DNA of 64,000 nt from Metallyticus violacea. Taxonomy: Eukaryota > Arthropoda > Insecta > Mantodea > Metallyticidae. Position numbers and translations under genes: made by a program. Below the pieces are notes generated by a model, which saw nothing but the letters and a program-made list of their open reading frames with translations, searched no databases and had not been told where the DNA came from. The stretch spans positions 564,001 to 628,000 of the forward strand of contig JAUJEO010000019.1 in the NCBI GenBank assembly GCA_030762175.1. The letters are read 5' to 3'. Below are positions 1-9,779 of this stretch, piece by piece (the stretch's first letter is position 1; every line of letters starts with the position of its first letter).

Positions 1-1
1 A

Positions 2-979
2 GTACCAGAAAGACACTTGGATGATGCACTAAAGTTGCTTAACTTACAGGAAAAAACAGTTAAATTCACCATGGAGAGAGAATGCAATGAACAGTTACCT
101 TTCTTGGATATTAAGATAATTAGAAAAGAAAATCATCTAAATTTTGGCATATACAGAAAACCTACACACACAGATAACTACATTAAATGTAACAGTTTTA
201 ATCCAATTCCCCATAAACATGCAGTTTTAAATAGTCTTGCATACAGACTGGTTAATATTCCAATGAACAAGGAGGAATATAAACTAGAAATGAATAATAT
301 AATACATATAGCTACAGAGAATGGCTTCAAACAAGAAGTTGTACACAAGAAAATAGACAGAGAGAAGAAGAAAAAGAAAATTATAGACAACACTATACTT
401 ACTCCTATCAAAGAAAAAAACAGGACATACAAAAAATTCACATACCATCCATCAACCTTTCATAAATTTCAAAAGATTTTTAAAAGATACAACATTGTTC
501 TGACTCCAAAAAATAATTATTCCATTAAAAATATCCTTAACTCAAAACAAAAAGAAGATAGCCTACAAGATGAAGATAAATCAGGAATATATCAGATGAA
601 CTGCAATGATTGTGATAAAGTTTATATTGGAAAGACCAAAAGAAACATAAAAACAAGAGCCAAAGAACACATTAGGAATATAAATCAAAAACAAGAAGAA
701 AAATCGGCGGTAGCCTGGCACTTTTGGAAAGAACAACATAACATTAATAAAAACCCAAAATTACTTAAATATATTAAAGGAAAAACTGAACTTACAGTCT
801 GGGAAAATATCTATATTTGGAAGAATAAGGAGAAAGTTTTTAATTTCGAAATCCCGCCAAGTGATGTACTAATACAAAAGTTCATCAAACCTCCACCAGA
901 GACGAATCGATCTATCACAAACAACGAGGCCGGCAGTCGACCAGGAACTGATGATAGGAGCGATGGCTCCCGAAACTAG
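2..979 (+). CDS. Penelope-like element ORF, C-terminal part with GIY-YIG endonuclease (partial)
   Basis: This is the 3' part of a retroelement ORF that is open from the window edge to a TAG stop at 977-979; the reverse-transcriptase core would lie upstream. The N-terminal stretch (HLDDAL, then LPFLDIKI and YRKPTHTDNY near residues 25-55, counting from the first ATG at 17-19 or its TTG equivalent) is the region that follows the RT catalytic box in Penelope-like elements. The GIY triad is at 584-592 and VYIG at 620-631, followed by KTKRNIKTRAKEH, so a GIY-YIG nuclease domain of the PLE type is clear. A Lys-rich linker lies between the two parts. Unlike every other PLE copy in the window it has no stop or frameshift, so it is the youngest copy here. 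In the family this protein nicks target DNA and primes reverse transcription. The reading frame overlaps a hammerhead-like RNA motif at its end. Activity cannot be judged because the RT part is outside the window. Confidence 0.9.
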   Translation, partial: VPERHLDDALKLLNLQEKTVKFTMERECNEQLPFLDIKIIRKENHLNFGIYRKPTHTDNYIKCNSFNPIPHKHAVLNSLAYRLVNIPMNKEEYKLEMNNIIHIATENGFKQEVVHKKIDREKKKKKIIDNTILTPIKEKNRTYKKFTYHPSTFHKFQKIFKRYNIVLTPKNNYSIKNILNSKQKEDSLQDEDKSGIYQMNCNDCDKVYIGKTKRNIKTRAKEHIRNINQKQEEKSAVAWHFWKEQHNINKNPKLLKYIKGKTELTVWENIYIWKNKEKVFNFEIPPSDVLIQKFIKPPPETNRSITNNEAGSRPGTDDRSDGSRN

Positions 980-985
980 TCTTCC
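944..985 (+). ncRNA. Hammerhead-ribozyme-like core at the 3' end of the PLE
   Basis: Elements in order: stem I strand GGAA (944-947), core CTGATGA (948-954), stem II GGAGC (957-961) / GCTCC (966-970) with loop GATG, core GAAA (972-975), a palindromic ACTAGT (975-980) able to act as a minimal stem III, a cleavable GTC ending at 981, and the stem I partner TTCC (982-985). This is the layout of a type I hammerhead with a very short stem III, and PLEs are known to carry such ribozymes in their terminal repeats. One deviation is the unpaired TA between CTGATGA and stem II. The ORF stop codon TAG (977-979) lies within stem III, so the sequence is both coding and structured. Cleavage activity is inferred, not shown. 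Confidence 0.65.
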
Positions 986-1093
986 ATTTAATTCAATTTT
1001 AGTGGTGTGTATGTTACTATTTCGACTCAATTTCTCTTAAATGTTAATAATTTACACCACTGTTACAAAAGTTCACTATATTTTATACAATCA
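986..1093 (+). repeat. PLE terminal (pLTR-like) segment
   Basis: This is the non-coding tail after the PLE ORF. Bases 1058-1089 are a perfect 32-base reverse complement of 47949-47980, and bases 994-1032 are matched in direct orientation by about 47986-48028. It also holds a short hairpin, GTGGTGT near 1003 against ACACCAC near 1054. The shared blocks define a mobile terminal module of one PLE family. The outer boundary is set where similarity to the 47.9-kb copy stops. Confidence 0.6.
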
Positions 1094-2404
1094 ATGTTGC
1101 TACTTCATTTATGTCTGCGAAAATGTATGGTGTTATCAGCAGAAAGAGCTAAGATTTTGTCTGTTAATTTATGTATGTTTAGAGCTTCCAAACTTACATT
1201 TTTGATAATATTTGAAATGGTTGCTTTCATATTTCTGAATTGCAACATTTTCCCATTACAGATATGTGTACACAAAACAACATATAAGCACTGGAACTAT
1301 TTTTGTACTCCTGCAATTTACTGTCAATCTAAAGCTACATATCATTTTTTTTGTAACTTGCAAAGAATTTTGTGTATGGCATATGGCGCTAAGGCATTTA
1401 CTACATCCCTTTTTTTCTGATGTGAACATGAGAATTTCTGTTTGGAAACTGATTTCATGCACAAGTCATTTAATTATAACTATGACAATGTGGAAAGAAA
1501 ACGTACCCTCACTTGCTGCTAATCCATAATGGTCACTGTCAGGTTTAACAGGTACAAAAATGGTTGTAAGTTTTTCAGAAATCTAAGTGGATTTATTTTT
1601 TGAGACTTCAAATGATCAACAATATCATGCTGTGTGCCATGAGACTTGGAAAACACTAAATTACACTTTGAGAATAGAATTGTTTCATTGTCATTGTCTT
1701 TATACCTCTTTATAAATATGGGAATTTATCTTGTAGTTTATCATTAAACTTGCATTTTTATTTAGGAGCCATTACAAAAATCAAAACAAAAACAATAATC
1801 TACTCTTAATTCACTTGCTTCACCGTAAACAGAATGTCTTAACACTTCAACAATAACCAACCAACTGTTAACTAGTCATTTGTTGTTATAGACTTAAAGT
1901 GTCCAGTCAAATTCAGATTGAAATTACACCTTATTTGCAAACAGTGACCCAATCAGCTTTAAGATTTTGTCTGTGTAACTCAACAATGGACTTGTTTATG
2001 AAATGCTTCCTGATTGTAATCTGGCTCTGTACCAGGAAGTCTGGACATTATTGCAACCCTACCTTTGCCTATCAGCACCAAAGTGCCTTCAGTAGTACAG
2101 CAATAAAATTTCTGGAGAGGAAATTTGTATTTTTTTAGAATTGCTCATACATTGTCACAAATGTCTTTCCCCAATAGTATTCCATGGATGGAAATCAATT
2201 CCAGAAGCTTCTTGTTAATCTAGTTATCAACATAATTGGAATGATGTCATCACAACTTCAATAGATTTCATGGTAAAGTGCTTCCCCATTTTTCTCCTGG
2301 AGTTATGACAAGACATATAACACAAATTACCACATGTTGCCCATGGGTTATCAGGTTGGCATACCTGTTTTAGAAGATAACATTTTATGCTCATAGAGTT
2401 TATG
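1094..2404. other. Unassigned AT-rich DNA
   Basis: Only short, unconserved open frames on both strands, no domain signature and no repeat family that I recognise. It separates the PLE from the mariner and probably lies in an intron of the ASB gene, whose 5' exons are upstream. Confidence 0.5.
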
Positions 2405-2406
2405 TA

Positions 2407-3586
2407 TACTAAGGTAGGTCCATAAGTTTCCAGCCTTGCCAATAAGGATTATTGTCTTCTTAAATCCTTTATCTGATGTCATACCTTATCTGTTAAGTAA
2501 ATAATTGCAGTTGTAACTTCTGATCTGTGCTGTGTTCAGTTGTTCAGATATAGTTGCATAAAGAAGACTATGTGTAGAAGATTGTGACTTGTTCAAAATG
2601 GAGTAGCAAGGTGCCATTAAGTTCTTCACAAAAAAAGGATTTACTCCAAATGAAATTAAACAGTGATTGGATGGTGTATATGGGAAAGCATCCCCCTCAT
2701 ATTGTACTGTAAAAGAATGGGCCAAACTTTTTGGATGGATTGAGAAAGCATTGAAGACAAAGAGCATGCAAGTCAGACCTTGGAGGTGCTCACTCCTGTA
2801 AACATCCTCTTGTGGAAGGAAAAATTGTAGAAGATCGGCAGTTCAAAGTTACAGAAATAGCATCAAGGTTGGACCTTTCTAAAACAACAGTCCTTCAAAT
2901 TATTCATGAATAAGGTTAGTGCAAGATGGGTGCCTAGACTTCTTTCCTAAGTCCAAAAGCAGCAACGAGTCATCTGTTGTCAGGCATTTTTCAAGCTCTG
3001 CTGTGTCAACAAGAGAGAAGTTCTGCAAACCATTGTTACAGGAGATGAAAATATGATCCTCTACTATGATCATGACCATAATCTTTTGAGACTGTGAAGG
3101 AATACTCTTCATTGACTTCAAGGAGAGGAACATCACATTAAATGGGAAATACTATGCTGGCCTACTTGCTTCCATCAAAGAGAAAAGGCAAGGAAAGCTG
3201 CTTGGTGGTGTGCACGTTCTTCATGACAATGCACCTATGCACCAGCCCTTGTTGCAAAGGAAGCTGTGAAGAAATGTGGCTTCAAGGAGATTGACCATCC
3301 ACCCTACAGCCCAGATCTAGCTCCCAGTGACTATTTCCTCTTCTCAAAACTCAAGGAGGACCTTCAAGGAAGAAAATTTAACTCCTAAAAATAAGTGATG
3401 GATGCTGTTTATGCCCATTTTGCAGATAAGACTTCTGACTATTTTTGGGGTGGGTGAAATGTTAATTCATAAATGTGAGAAATGTATTGTAATAAATGGT
3501 CACTATATTGAAAAGTGAAATATAGTTTTTGTCTTTATCATACCCAGAAAATGGTTAGGCCAGAAACATATGGACTCACCCTCGTA
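2407..3586 (+). mobile_element. mariner element with TIRs and TA target duplication (inactive)
   Basis: Terminal inverted repeats start TACTAAGGTAGGTCCATAAG at 2407 and, read from the other strand, TACGAGGGTGAGTCCATATG ending at 3586. TA dinucleotides flank both ends (2405-2406 and 3587-3588), which is the mariner target duplication. Length of about 1.18 kb fits the family. A second copy of the same family starts near 63226. The TIRs differ at several positions and the transposase is broken, so the insertion is old. Confidence 0.85.
2598..3518 (+). pseudogene. mariner transposase pseudogene
   Basis: Reading across frames gives the full order of a mariner transposase: an N-terminal helix-turn-helix part (IKFFTKKGFTPNEIKQ, then a second HTH around 2850-2910), a linker, then the catalytic domain with FWDCEGILFIDF-like residues (3085-3125), YYAGLL, LHDNAPMHQ (second catalytic Asp, about 3220-3245) and the end KCIVINGHYIEK followed by TGA at 3516-3518. 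A TAG stop is the third codon after the ATG at 2598, and there are further stops and at least two frame changes. In the family the protein cuts and pastes the element through a D,D34D active site; this copy cannot make it. Confidence 0.85.
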
Positions 3587-3835
3587 TATAGTTTTAAACA
3601 GTTAATTGTTCACTTAGTCAAGTTTTATTTGCTGATATTTATTAATATAAGCTTTGCTTTTGTAAACAAAAAAGTATGTTCTTTGAAAATAATCATGTGT
3701 CAATTTGTTCAGTGAGTTCACAAGCTTCACTTTGAAAAAAATTGCTTTTGATAAAGTGAATGATATTAATATATTCTTAATTAGTCAGGGAGTCAATTTA
3801 ATACTCTTATGCTCCACTTACCATTGAATTATACA

Positions 3836-3873
3836 GAACATATTTCACAGGCTTTTGCCTGCATCATCATCAG
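3836..3873 (-). ncRNA. Hammerhead-like core, left PLE arm
   Basis: On the - strand: CTGATGATGATGCAGGC, an AAAA loop, GCCTGT, then GAAATATGTTC. The GCAGGC/GCCTGT stem pairs, and the core boxes CTGATGA and GAAA flank it. Compared with 944-985 it has an extra TGAT before the stem and GAAAT instead of GAAAC. Likely a decayed ribozyme. Confidence 0.45.
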
Positions 3874-4019
3874 TTGACTGCCAGATTTGTTGTTGGTTGG
3901 ATGGACTTGGTGTAGCTCTCATGGAGATTTTATGAACTTTTGGATTAATTTGTCTTCTGTTGGGATTTACATATGAGTAGTTTAGAAATGCACATCACTA
4001 AGTCATTTCCACAAATTTT

Positions 4020-5160
4020 TAAAGTCTGACACAGATGTGTGAATGATATCTTTGCGATAGATAATAAGAAACACTTGGATGATGCTTTGAAATTGCTAAG
4101 CCTACAAGATAGGGAAATTAAATTAATTTCAGAAACAGAACAAAACAACGTGATCCTTTCCTTGACTTAAAGATTATAAGAACAGGCAATAATTTGAAAT
4201 TTAGAATATACAGACACAGACTGAAAATTACATAAAGGCAACTGACTTCAATCCCACAGCACATAAACATGTGGTTTTCAACAACTTAGCACAAAGACTC
4301 ATTAACATACTTATGAATGAGTTTGAATACAGGAAGGAGTACTATAACATAACACAAACAGCAAAAATCAATGGGTATGGTCAAAAAATTGTAAACAAGA
4401 AAATCAAGAAATTGAAACAAAACAAGAGATTAAAAAAGGTTACAACATTGACAGCAAAAAATGAAATTATCATTCACAAAAAAATTTACTTATCATCCTT
4501 GGGTTATCAAAAAATTCCAGAAAATACTCATAGAGTTTGGGATTACTCGGTTCCCAGTTAACAAATTCAGTCTAAATAATCTGCTCAACTCCGGTGATAA
4601 TGATGAGAAGAAGACAGGAATATATAAAATCAACTGTTCAGAATGCAACAAAGTATATATTGACAAAACAAAAAGGAGGATTGGAATTTGTCTATCATTC
4701 ACAAAAAAATTTACTTATCCTGGGCTATCAAAAAATTCCATAAAATACTCAGAGAGTTTGGGATTACTCTGTTCCCAGTTAACAAATTCAGCCTAAATAA
4801 TCTGCTCAACTCAGCTGATAATGGTAGAATATCTGATGAGAAGAAGACAGGAATATATAAAATCAACTGTTCAGAATCAGATACATCAGCACATTACTTT
4901 TGGAAAGATAAACAGGATATGTAAATGGAAATCAAATTATTAAAATTTGGATAGACCTTTGGAGCTGGGGATGTGAAAAAAAATAATATATATATAAAAA
5001 ATATGGGGATAAGGTTATGAACTTCAAGATTCCAACAGAAGACATATTATCCCAAAAGTTTATAAAATGTCCACAGGAGCTATACCAAGTCCATCCAACC
5101 AACAACAAATCCAGCAGTTGAATCACAGCCGATGATGCAGGTAAAATCTTGTGAAACATT
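4020..5160 (+). pseudogene. PLE reverse transcriptase/endonuclease pseudogene with internal duplication
   Basis: The fragment begins in the RT domain. The catalytic box is CVND at 4036-4047 where PLEs have YVDD, so one catalytic Asp is lost. Next come HLDDALKLL, the HKHVVFNNLAQRL block (4265-4310), a Lys-rich linker and the GIY-YIG start GIYKINCSECNKVYID (4618-4665). About 180 bp (4470-4640) is repeated at 4696-4877, so the linker plus GIY start occurs twice, and the second nuclease copy is cut short before HYFWKDKQD (4893-4919). The C-terminal end TEDILSQKFIK is at 5036-5070. Stops and frame changes are frequent; it is not functional. Confidence 0.8.
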
Positions 5161-5163
5161 TCT
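5129..5163 (+). ncRNA. Hammerhead-like core, right PLE arm
   Basis: CCGATGATGCAGG, an AAAA loop, TCTTGT and GAAACATTTC. It has the same layout as the left arm (3836-3873), with a weak stem II and the first core box changed from CTGATGA to CCGATGA. Probably inactive. Confidence 0.4.
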
Positions 5164-5347
5164 GTATAATAATTCATTGGTAAGTGGAGCATAGAGTATT
5201 AAATTGACTCACTAGTTAATTAAGAATATATTAGTTACTTCATACTGTATTAGTTCTGACATGAAATTAATTTTAAATTGAATGCTATTAAGTGTGCAAA
5301 CAATGTTAATCGTACATTATTTAACATTATCCATTTTGTTTGCTAAG

Positions 5348-5568
5348 GTGGACACACTGGAACTGCTAATCCAACAAGGGGAGGATCATTGGCTACCATG
5401 GACACAAAAACGACCATTACTTCAAATAGCTTGCGAACGGGGAGCCTGGAACTGTGTCAAGTTTTTGGTCTCAGAGAGATCAGAAGAAATCAATCAATGC
5501 TTTGACGAATATTATCCCATACATCAAGCTGCATTACACAATATTAAGTTTTTGGAACTGCTGATAAG
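5348..5568 (+). CDS. ASB-type ankyrin/SOCS-box gene, internal exon (first visible)
   Basis: The exon starts after an AG at 5346-5347 and ends before GT at 5569-5570. It is 221 bp, enters in phase 0 and leaves two bases (AG) of a split Ser codon. It encodes two ankyrin-type helices pairs: PLLQIACERGAWNCVKFLVS (about residues 21-40 of the exon) and YYPIHQAALHNIKFLELLI. Such repeats bind target proteins. No initiating Met with a plausible context is seen upstream, and 1-5235 is transposon or unassigned DNA, so one or more 5' exons lie before the window. Joining to the next exon in frame across a short 317-bp intron supports the model. Confidence 0.85.
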
Positions 5569-5885
5569 GTAATCTTAAAAGTTTTCAGTTGTTGCTGTAA
5601 TCAGTATTTGATAAATATAACTCACAAATTCCAAAAGGCTTTGATATTGTTACATAAATTCTGCAAACTTAAATAAATGCATATATATGTAATATTCCAA
5701 CCCCCTTCCCCATCTTCAATAATAGAGTTCCTACCTGTGTTTTCTGCTGGGAAGGATGTACCATATTGTCATTTGAAGTATTGTTGCACTTAATATCATT
5801 TGCAGAGAACAAGTTATTAATACATCAGAACAGTTAGAAACAATATTAAATATTGTAATTAAATTTTATTGATTTTTATTTGCAG

Positions 5886-6153
5886 TTGTGGGGCCGAGAC
5901 CAGAGTTCGCACTGCAACGCAGCAAATGACGGTTCTGCATATAGTTTTTCTTATTGGCCGGAAGTCTGCTGAGGACACACTTCAAACTTGCAAGTTGTTG
6001 TTGGAACATGGCCTTAAAGAGCTCATCAACGAGCCAGACTCTTTAGGAAACACACCTCTTCATGGACTAATTGTGCGTTATGCTTTGGAAGAGGCTCGTT
6101 ATGGATATGACCATGACAATCAGCCTTGGAATAAATGGGATGTTCTTCATCTG
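5886..6153 (+). CDS. ASB-type ankyrin/SOCS-box gene, internal exon
   Basis: Acceptor TTTGCAG ends at 5885 and donor GTTAGT starts at 6154. The exon is 268 bp, begins with one base completing Ser (AG+T) and ends in phase 0. The product reads SCGAETRVRTATQQMTVLHI, an ankyrin boundary, then a repeat with CKLLLEHGLKELINEPDSLG and NTPLHGLI, an almost consensus ankyrin TPLH motif. The spliced frame continues into the exon at 10277 as DVLHL-VRFLLQNGA, again an ankyrin helix. It lies 317 bp after the previous exon and 4.1 kb before the next. Confidence 0.88.
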
Positions 6154-6392
6154 GTTAGTGCAGTTTAAGAGTGTTGATCATTTTTGTTTCAGTCTATGTG
6201 GATATAGAAAATACCATGTACTTTTATTCAAAATTATATTAATATTTCTTGACTATATAGATAGCTGTATGCAATATTTCAAATATACGTATCAGGTGGG
6301 TCTTCTCACCTGTGGATTCATAACTAGGCAAAACTGCATTTTATATTCTATACTAATGTACTCAACATGTTCACACTAACTGCACTTACATA

Positions 6393-6428
6393 GACATGTT
6401 TCGGAAGCACTAGCCTCCATCATCACTG
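6393..6428 (-). ncRNA. Hammerhead-like core in a PLE terminus
   Basis: On the - strand: GTGATGATGGAG, loop, CTTC, CGAAACATGTC. The second core box, palindromic ACATGT and GTC are intact; the first box has G for C at its first position. The flanking - strand sequence matches 12133-12178 (the TGTACTTA and AATGGAGTGG blocks), showing that this is a PLE end. It is separated from those blocks by a SINE insertion at 6465-6743. Confidence 0.5.
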
Positions 6429-6464
6429 TTGGCTGACTAGGATATATTACCACTCCATTGTCTA

Positions 6465-6743
6465 AGTGGTTACCATACTTGCCTCCTACACCAAGAACAC
6501 GGGTTTGAACCTGGCCAGGACCGATGGATTTTTTCGGGCGTAAAAATCCTAAGTATGGCTTCCTTTGGAAGGGAAAGTAAAGCCGTGGGTCCTGTGTCGT
6601 ACATTTACGGCACGAAAAAGAACCTCAAGCCTGAAAGAGAGGCCCCTGAGCAAAATTTGTCGGCCTTTTCACGCCCTGAGTTGAATGGGAAGCTGATGAC
6701 CTGAGATGTTGAAGAGCGTCCATAAATAAATCAATCAATCAAT
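6465..6743 (+). mobile_element. tRNA-headed SINE, family 1
   Basis: The target duplication CCATTGTCTA is present at 6455-6464 and 6744-6753. The head is cut within the A box and keeps AGTGGTTACCATACTTG and a B box GGGTTTGAACCT. The body runs to a 3' tail (AATCAATC repeats). Removing the insert restores a PLE terminus. Other copies: 29863-30164, 32299-32596, 36845-36990, 46290-46584 and 50085-50363. Confidence 0.9.
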
Positions 6744-6996
6744 CCATTGTCTACAGCTTCATAAGTACAATTTATCTAACTGCATTTTATGGTGAATGGG
6801 AAATTCAGATGCTCTGAAGTGACCAGCCACATTCACCAAGATAGTCCTATAAGGAGTTTATCTTTATTTACCATGTACATATTGCTCCAGAACAACTCTT
6901 ATTTTTTTGGCTTTCTTTTGTATGTAGGAATGTCTAGAAAGAGTAAAATATCATTAATTGTTTGTCATTTCATATTGATGTAAAGTTATTCGCATT

Positions 6997-7096
6997 TAAT
7001 TGATATTTATTGTATGATTAGTTGAACTACACACTCTTAATGCTTCACTTACTTAAGAGTGTGTAGTTCAACTAAATCATACAATAATATCAATTA
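6997..7096. repeat. Hairpin repeat with 44-bp arms (PLE-terminus type)
   Basis: Arms 6997-7040 and 7053-7096 are near-perfect inverted repeats around a 12-base spacer, TGCTTCACTTAC-like. The centre resembles ATGCTCCACTTA of the PLE terminus at 3800-3820, and the arms carry GTTGAACTACACACTCTTAA, close to 16670 and 62110. I infer two PLE termini joined head to head with all internal sequence lost. Confidence 0.65.
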
Positions 7097-7569
7097 TATG
7101 ATCAGCGTCACTGTGTAAGTTCCAATTTTGCATTTTAATTATTTGTATTTACTTATTATATTTAGTAAAGCAGATTTTTATAGTAATTTATGATTTAATT
7201 GAAATTTAGAATTGTGGCATTAATAAATATCACAGAATAATCCTCTCTTCCTTGCCAAAAAATGAAAGAAAAAGGATATACTTTCATGGGCCAGTATGAA
7301 CTTTGAACCTTCATTGCTAAAGCCCAACTAATGCACAGTGCAACACAAGTCAGAACACATCCAGAGGCACACTTTGGCCAAATTGATACAATGCAGGGGA
7401 CAGTGTTTATGGGGTATGTAAAATGTATAATTTCCCAATTTGTAGGATAAGAAGACTCATTCAGTATAACACACACACACACACATGCACATGTAGTCTA
7501 GCCATAAATACTGTCACACACTATTTTGTGAATAAGACAAGATTTCAAATATTTTAATTTCATTTTAAT

Positions 7570-7960
7570 ATATACTTATACATTTATTACACATATATTG
7601 CACCAATCAGCTTTGAAAATGTCCACATTTTGCCTTCACATAGGCTCAAAGTCTCTCCAGCCAATTATTACTACAGCACACATGGTCTCAAAGGGGATTA
7701 AGATCAGGGTTTGCAAATGGCTAATCAGCGGTGGAGATGAAATCAGGGAACCACAGTTGCACCACATTCCCTTATAAGCTTGGGCAGAATCTTGCTGATA
7801 GCTCCAGTGTTCACTGTTAAACATGGTTTGGTTCAACGGCATCAAAAGCAGTTCAAGACACTACAGGCTTCTCAAGAGCTTGAAGTATACATCTTGTCAT
7901 TTTGGTGGTCCAAACTCTTCAATAGTAAATAATTTTTCTTTAGTAAAAAGAATCTACTAT
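7570..7960 (-). pseudogene. Tc1/mariner-superfamily transposase relic
   Basis: On the - strand, in several frames, the end of a Tc1-like DDE transposase can be read. NDKMYTSSS lies near 7885-7910, QTMFNSEHWSYQQDSA (about 7785-7835) contains the QQD-A-AH-type second catalytic box, damaged as QAYK, and the C-terminal ending YVKAKCGHF is near 7625-7645. The DLNPL box is degraded. In intact relatives this region carries the second and third catalytic acidic residues. No TIRs were identified. It lies in the ASB intron and is clearly non-functional. Confidence 0.65.
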
Positions 7961-8026
7961 TCCATTGTTGCCATATCACAGCAAGAACAGTCTAGATTTT
8001 GGTGTCCTCTGCTTCTTCATTGGTGG

Positions 8027-8105
8027 TATCATATTCTGCCTTTGAAGAACATAAGCTGTTCAAAATATTGCAATATTTGTGTTACTATTTTGTGCTTTAT
8101 TTCTG
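8027..8105 (+). repeat. Dispersed repeat, distant copy
   Basis: TCTGCCTTTGAAGAAC, then AGCTGTTCAAAATAT and TTTTGTGCTTTAT, shared in the same order with 58543-58640, 58758-58860 and 59130-59235. The function is unknown; it is possibly another PLE terminal family. Confidence 0.5.
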
Positions 8106-8701
8106 CTTCTCTACACATACACCACATTATAAAGTATAACATTAGTCAGTTCTTCGGATAGACGACAGTTAGGAAGCTTTGAAACAATTATCAAACTGGT
8201 TTTGGCACACATCTAATGTAGTTTTTATTAGAGTTCTTACTTCTTGGTCATTGTTGAAAAGTTTCCTAAGACATTTAAGAAATTTTTAAAAAATTCTGTT
8301 GCAACTCGCACAGTTTCCTAAGAGTTTAATAGGAGTGTTATTCTGAAAGTTTGTTGTATAGTTTGATCATATTAATAGCTATAAAATGTGTATGCCATTA
8401 AAATATGTTTTTAGTGATTCAGAACATTTTGTTGTCAATAATAACAATCAAACACAAATCAGTATTAGATAAACTTTCAGATGAAGTTACTAGTGGAGAA
8501 ACAAATTCCATTATACAAACTCCTACTACATAGCGTCAAAAATGTTTATAATTACTTTGAGAAAAAAAACTGTGACTAAGAGCATAGAAATAGAACATTA
8601 AAGTTATTGAGCATACAAATAAAAACATTAAAGCCATGTTACTTGTATAAACTTAAACTTTGTAGTCTGGACAACCACAGCTCTATAACCTGGAAGTCTT
8701 A

Positions 8702-9779
8702 GGCCCCATTCACAATGAAAATTAAACATAAACATAATAAAATAAGACATAACACGTTAACTTAGTAGTATGTAGGCATTCACAATGAAAGTTGCAAATA
8801 TACGTGTTAGCCAATCAAAAATAAGAACAAGTGAAGATCAACTAACAGCTAATTGAATATGGCTGCTTCTAAGTAGATGGCGGTAGCATATATGCATATA
8901 ATGTGAGCAATTATAATGCAATTAATCTTTTGTCCATTGATGCCATTCTATCTACAGAGTCACTGATCTTTCAGCTCTCTGCACCATAACTTGTCCTTAC
9001 ACGGAACATGGAAATCAAGTGCAGCTGTTGCTGCTAGCTGCTGCAAGACCTACACAATGTGGAGGGAGAGAGCTGAACTACTGTGCATGGCTGCTTGTAA
9101 CAGCGGGAATGTTACATAAATTATTTTTTGTTAACATAATTAACCTATGCATTGTCCTCCGTAACTTTTAATTATAAATTGACAGGGGATTGTTAGGCAG
9201 GTAAAATATTGTAATGGTGGCAAATCTGCTCTTATTGGAATTTGCAATTAATTCATACACACACACACACACTAATCTAATGCTAACCTTGGGTAAATCC
9301 TAGAAACCGGTGGACCCAGTGGTTTTTTAAAATATGAATTGATAGGGGCTGGTTAATCACTGTAATGGTGGCAAATCTCCTTTGGTTGCAGCAGCAAAAA
9401 AATCAAAATATCAATTTATAATGCATTTTTGCATGGTACTATTTGTTTGAAATCTTTATTAGTAGAAGTCACTACCTTCAGCTCTCTCTGCTGTCACTTA
9501 AAACTTGCAGTTCCATTTGATTTCCATGCTCCATGTATGGATAAATTCTACCATAGAACTCTACAAACAGAGCAGCTATATTCTGATTGGCTGATTTCTT
9601 AAATTTAATTAGATGTAGACACAAAACCTTGGGCCTTGCAAGCTTTTAAGTTTACATCTAATTGTGTGTTTATTTTTTATGTTTACATGATTCATTGTGA
9701 ATGGTTCCATTACAGTACATAGCATCTAGCTTTTATGTTTGAGTTTACGTTACATTTAATTTTCATTATGAATGTGGCC
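8702..9779. mobile_element. Non-autonomous Harbinger-type DNA transposon
   Basis: TTA is duplicated at 8699-8701 and 9780-9782. The inverted termini begin GGCCCCATTCACAATGAAAA and, from the right end, GGCCACATTCATAATGAAAA. A TTA/TAA-type 3-bp duplication and GGC-type ends are typical of PIF/Harbinger. Subterminal inverted blocks (CATTCACAATG near 8777 against 9689-9704, and CATGGAAATCAA near 9006 against 9520-9535) make it fold back. A direct repeat (GTAATGGTGGCAAATCT) occurs at about 9211 and 9361. No transposase is encoded. A HARBI1 relic lies at 41555-42130. Confidence 0.78.

Larger units (their letters stand above)
3762..5235. mobile_element. Inverted (head-to-head) Penelope-like element pair
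   Basis: The two ends are inverted repeats. The block at 3762-3830 (TTCTTAATTAGTCAGGGAGT, then ATACTCTTATGCTCCACTTA) recurs reversed at 5168-5235. The left arm (3762-3975) is a 3'-terminal PLE fragment on the - strand. The right arm (about 4020-5235) is a longer PLE 3' part on the + strand. Both arms carry the same C-terminal coding block (VHPTNNKS in each) and a hammerhead-like core. A lone copy of this terminus lies at 23262-23350. Confidence 0.8.

Noticed and set aside
1007..1420. 137-codon open frame on the + strand
   Set aside because: Low-complexity hydrophobic residues in AT-rich DNA, overlaps the PLE terminal repeat, no recognisable domain or splice context.
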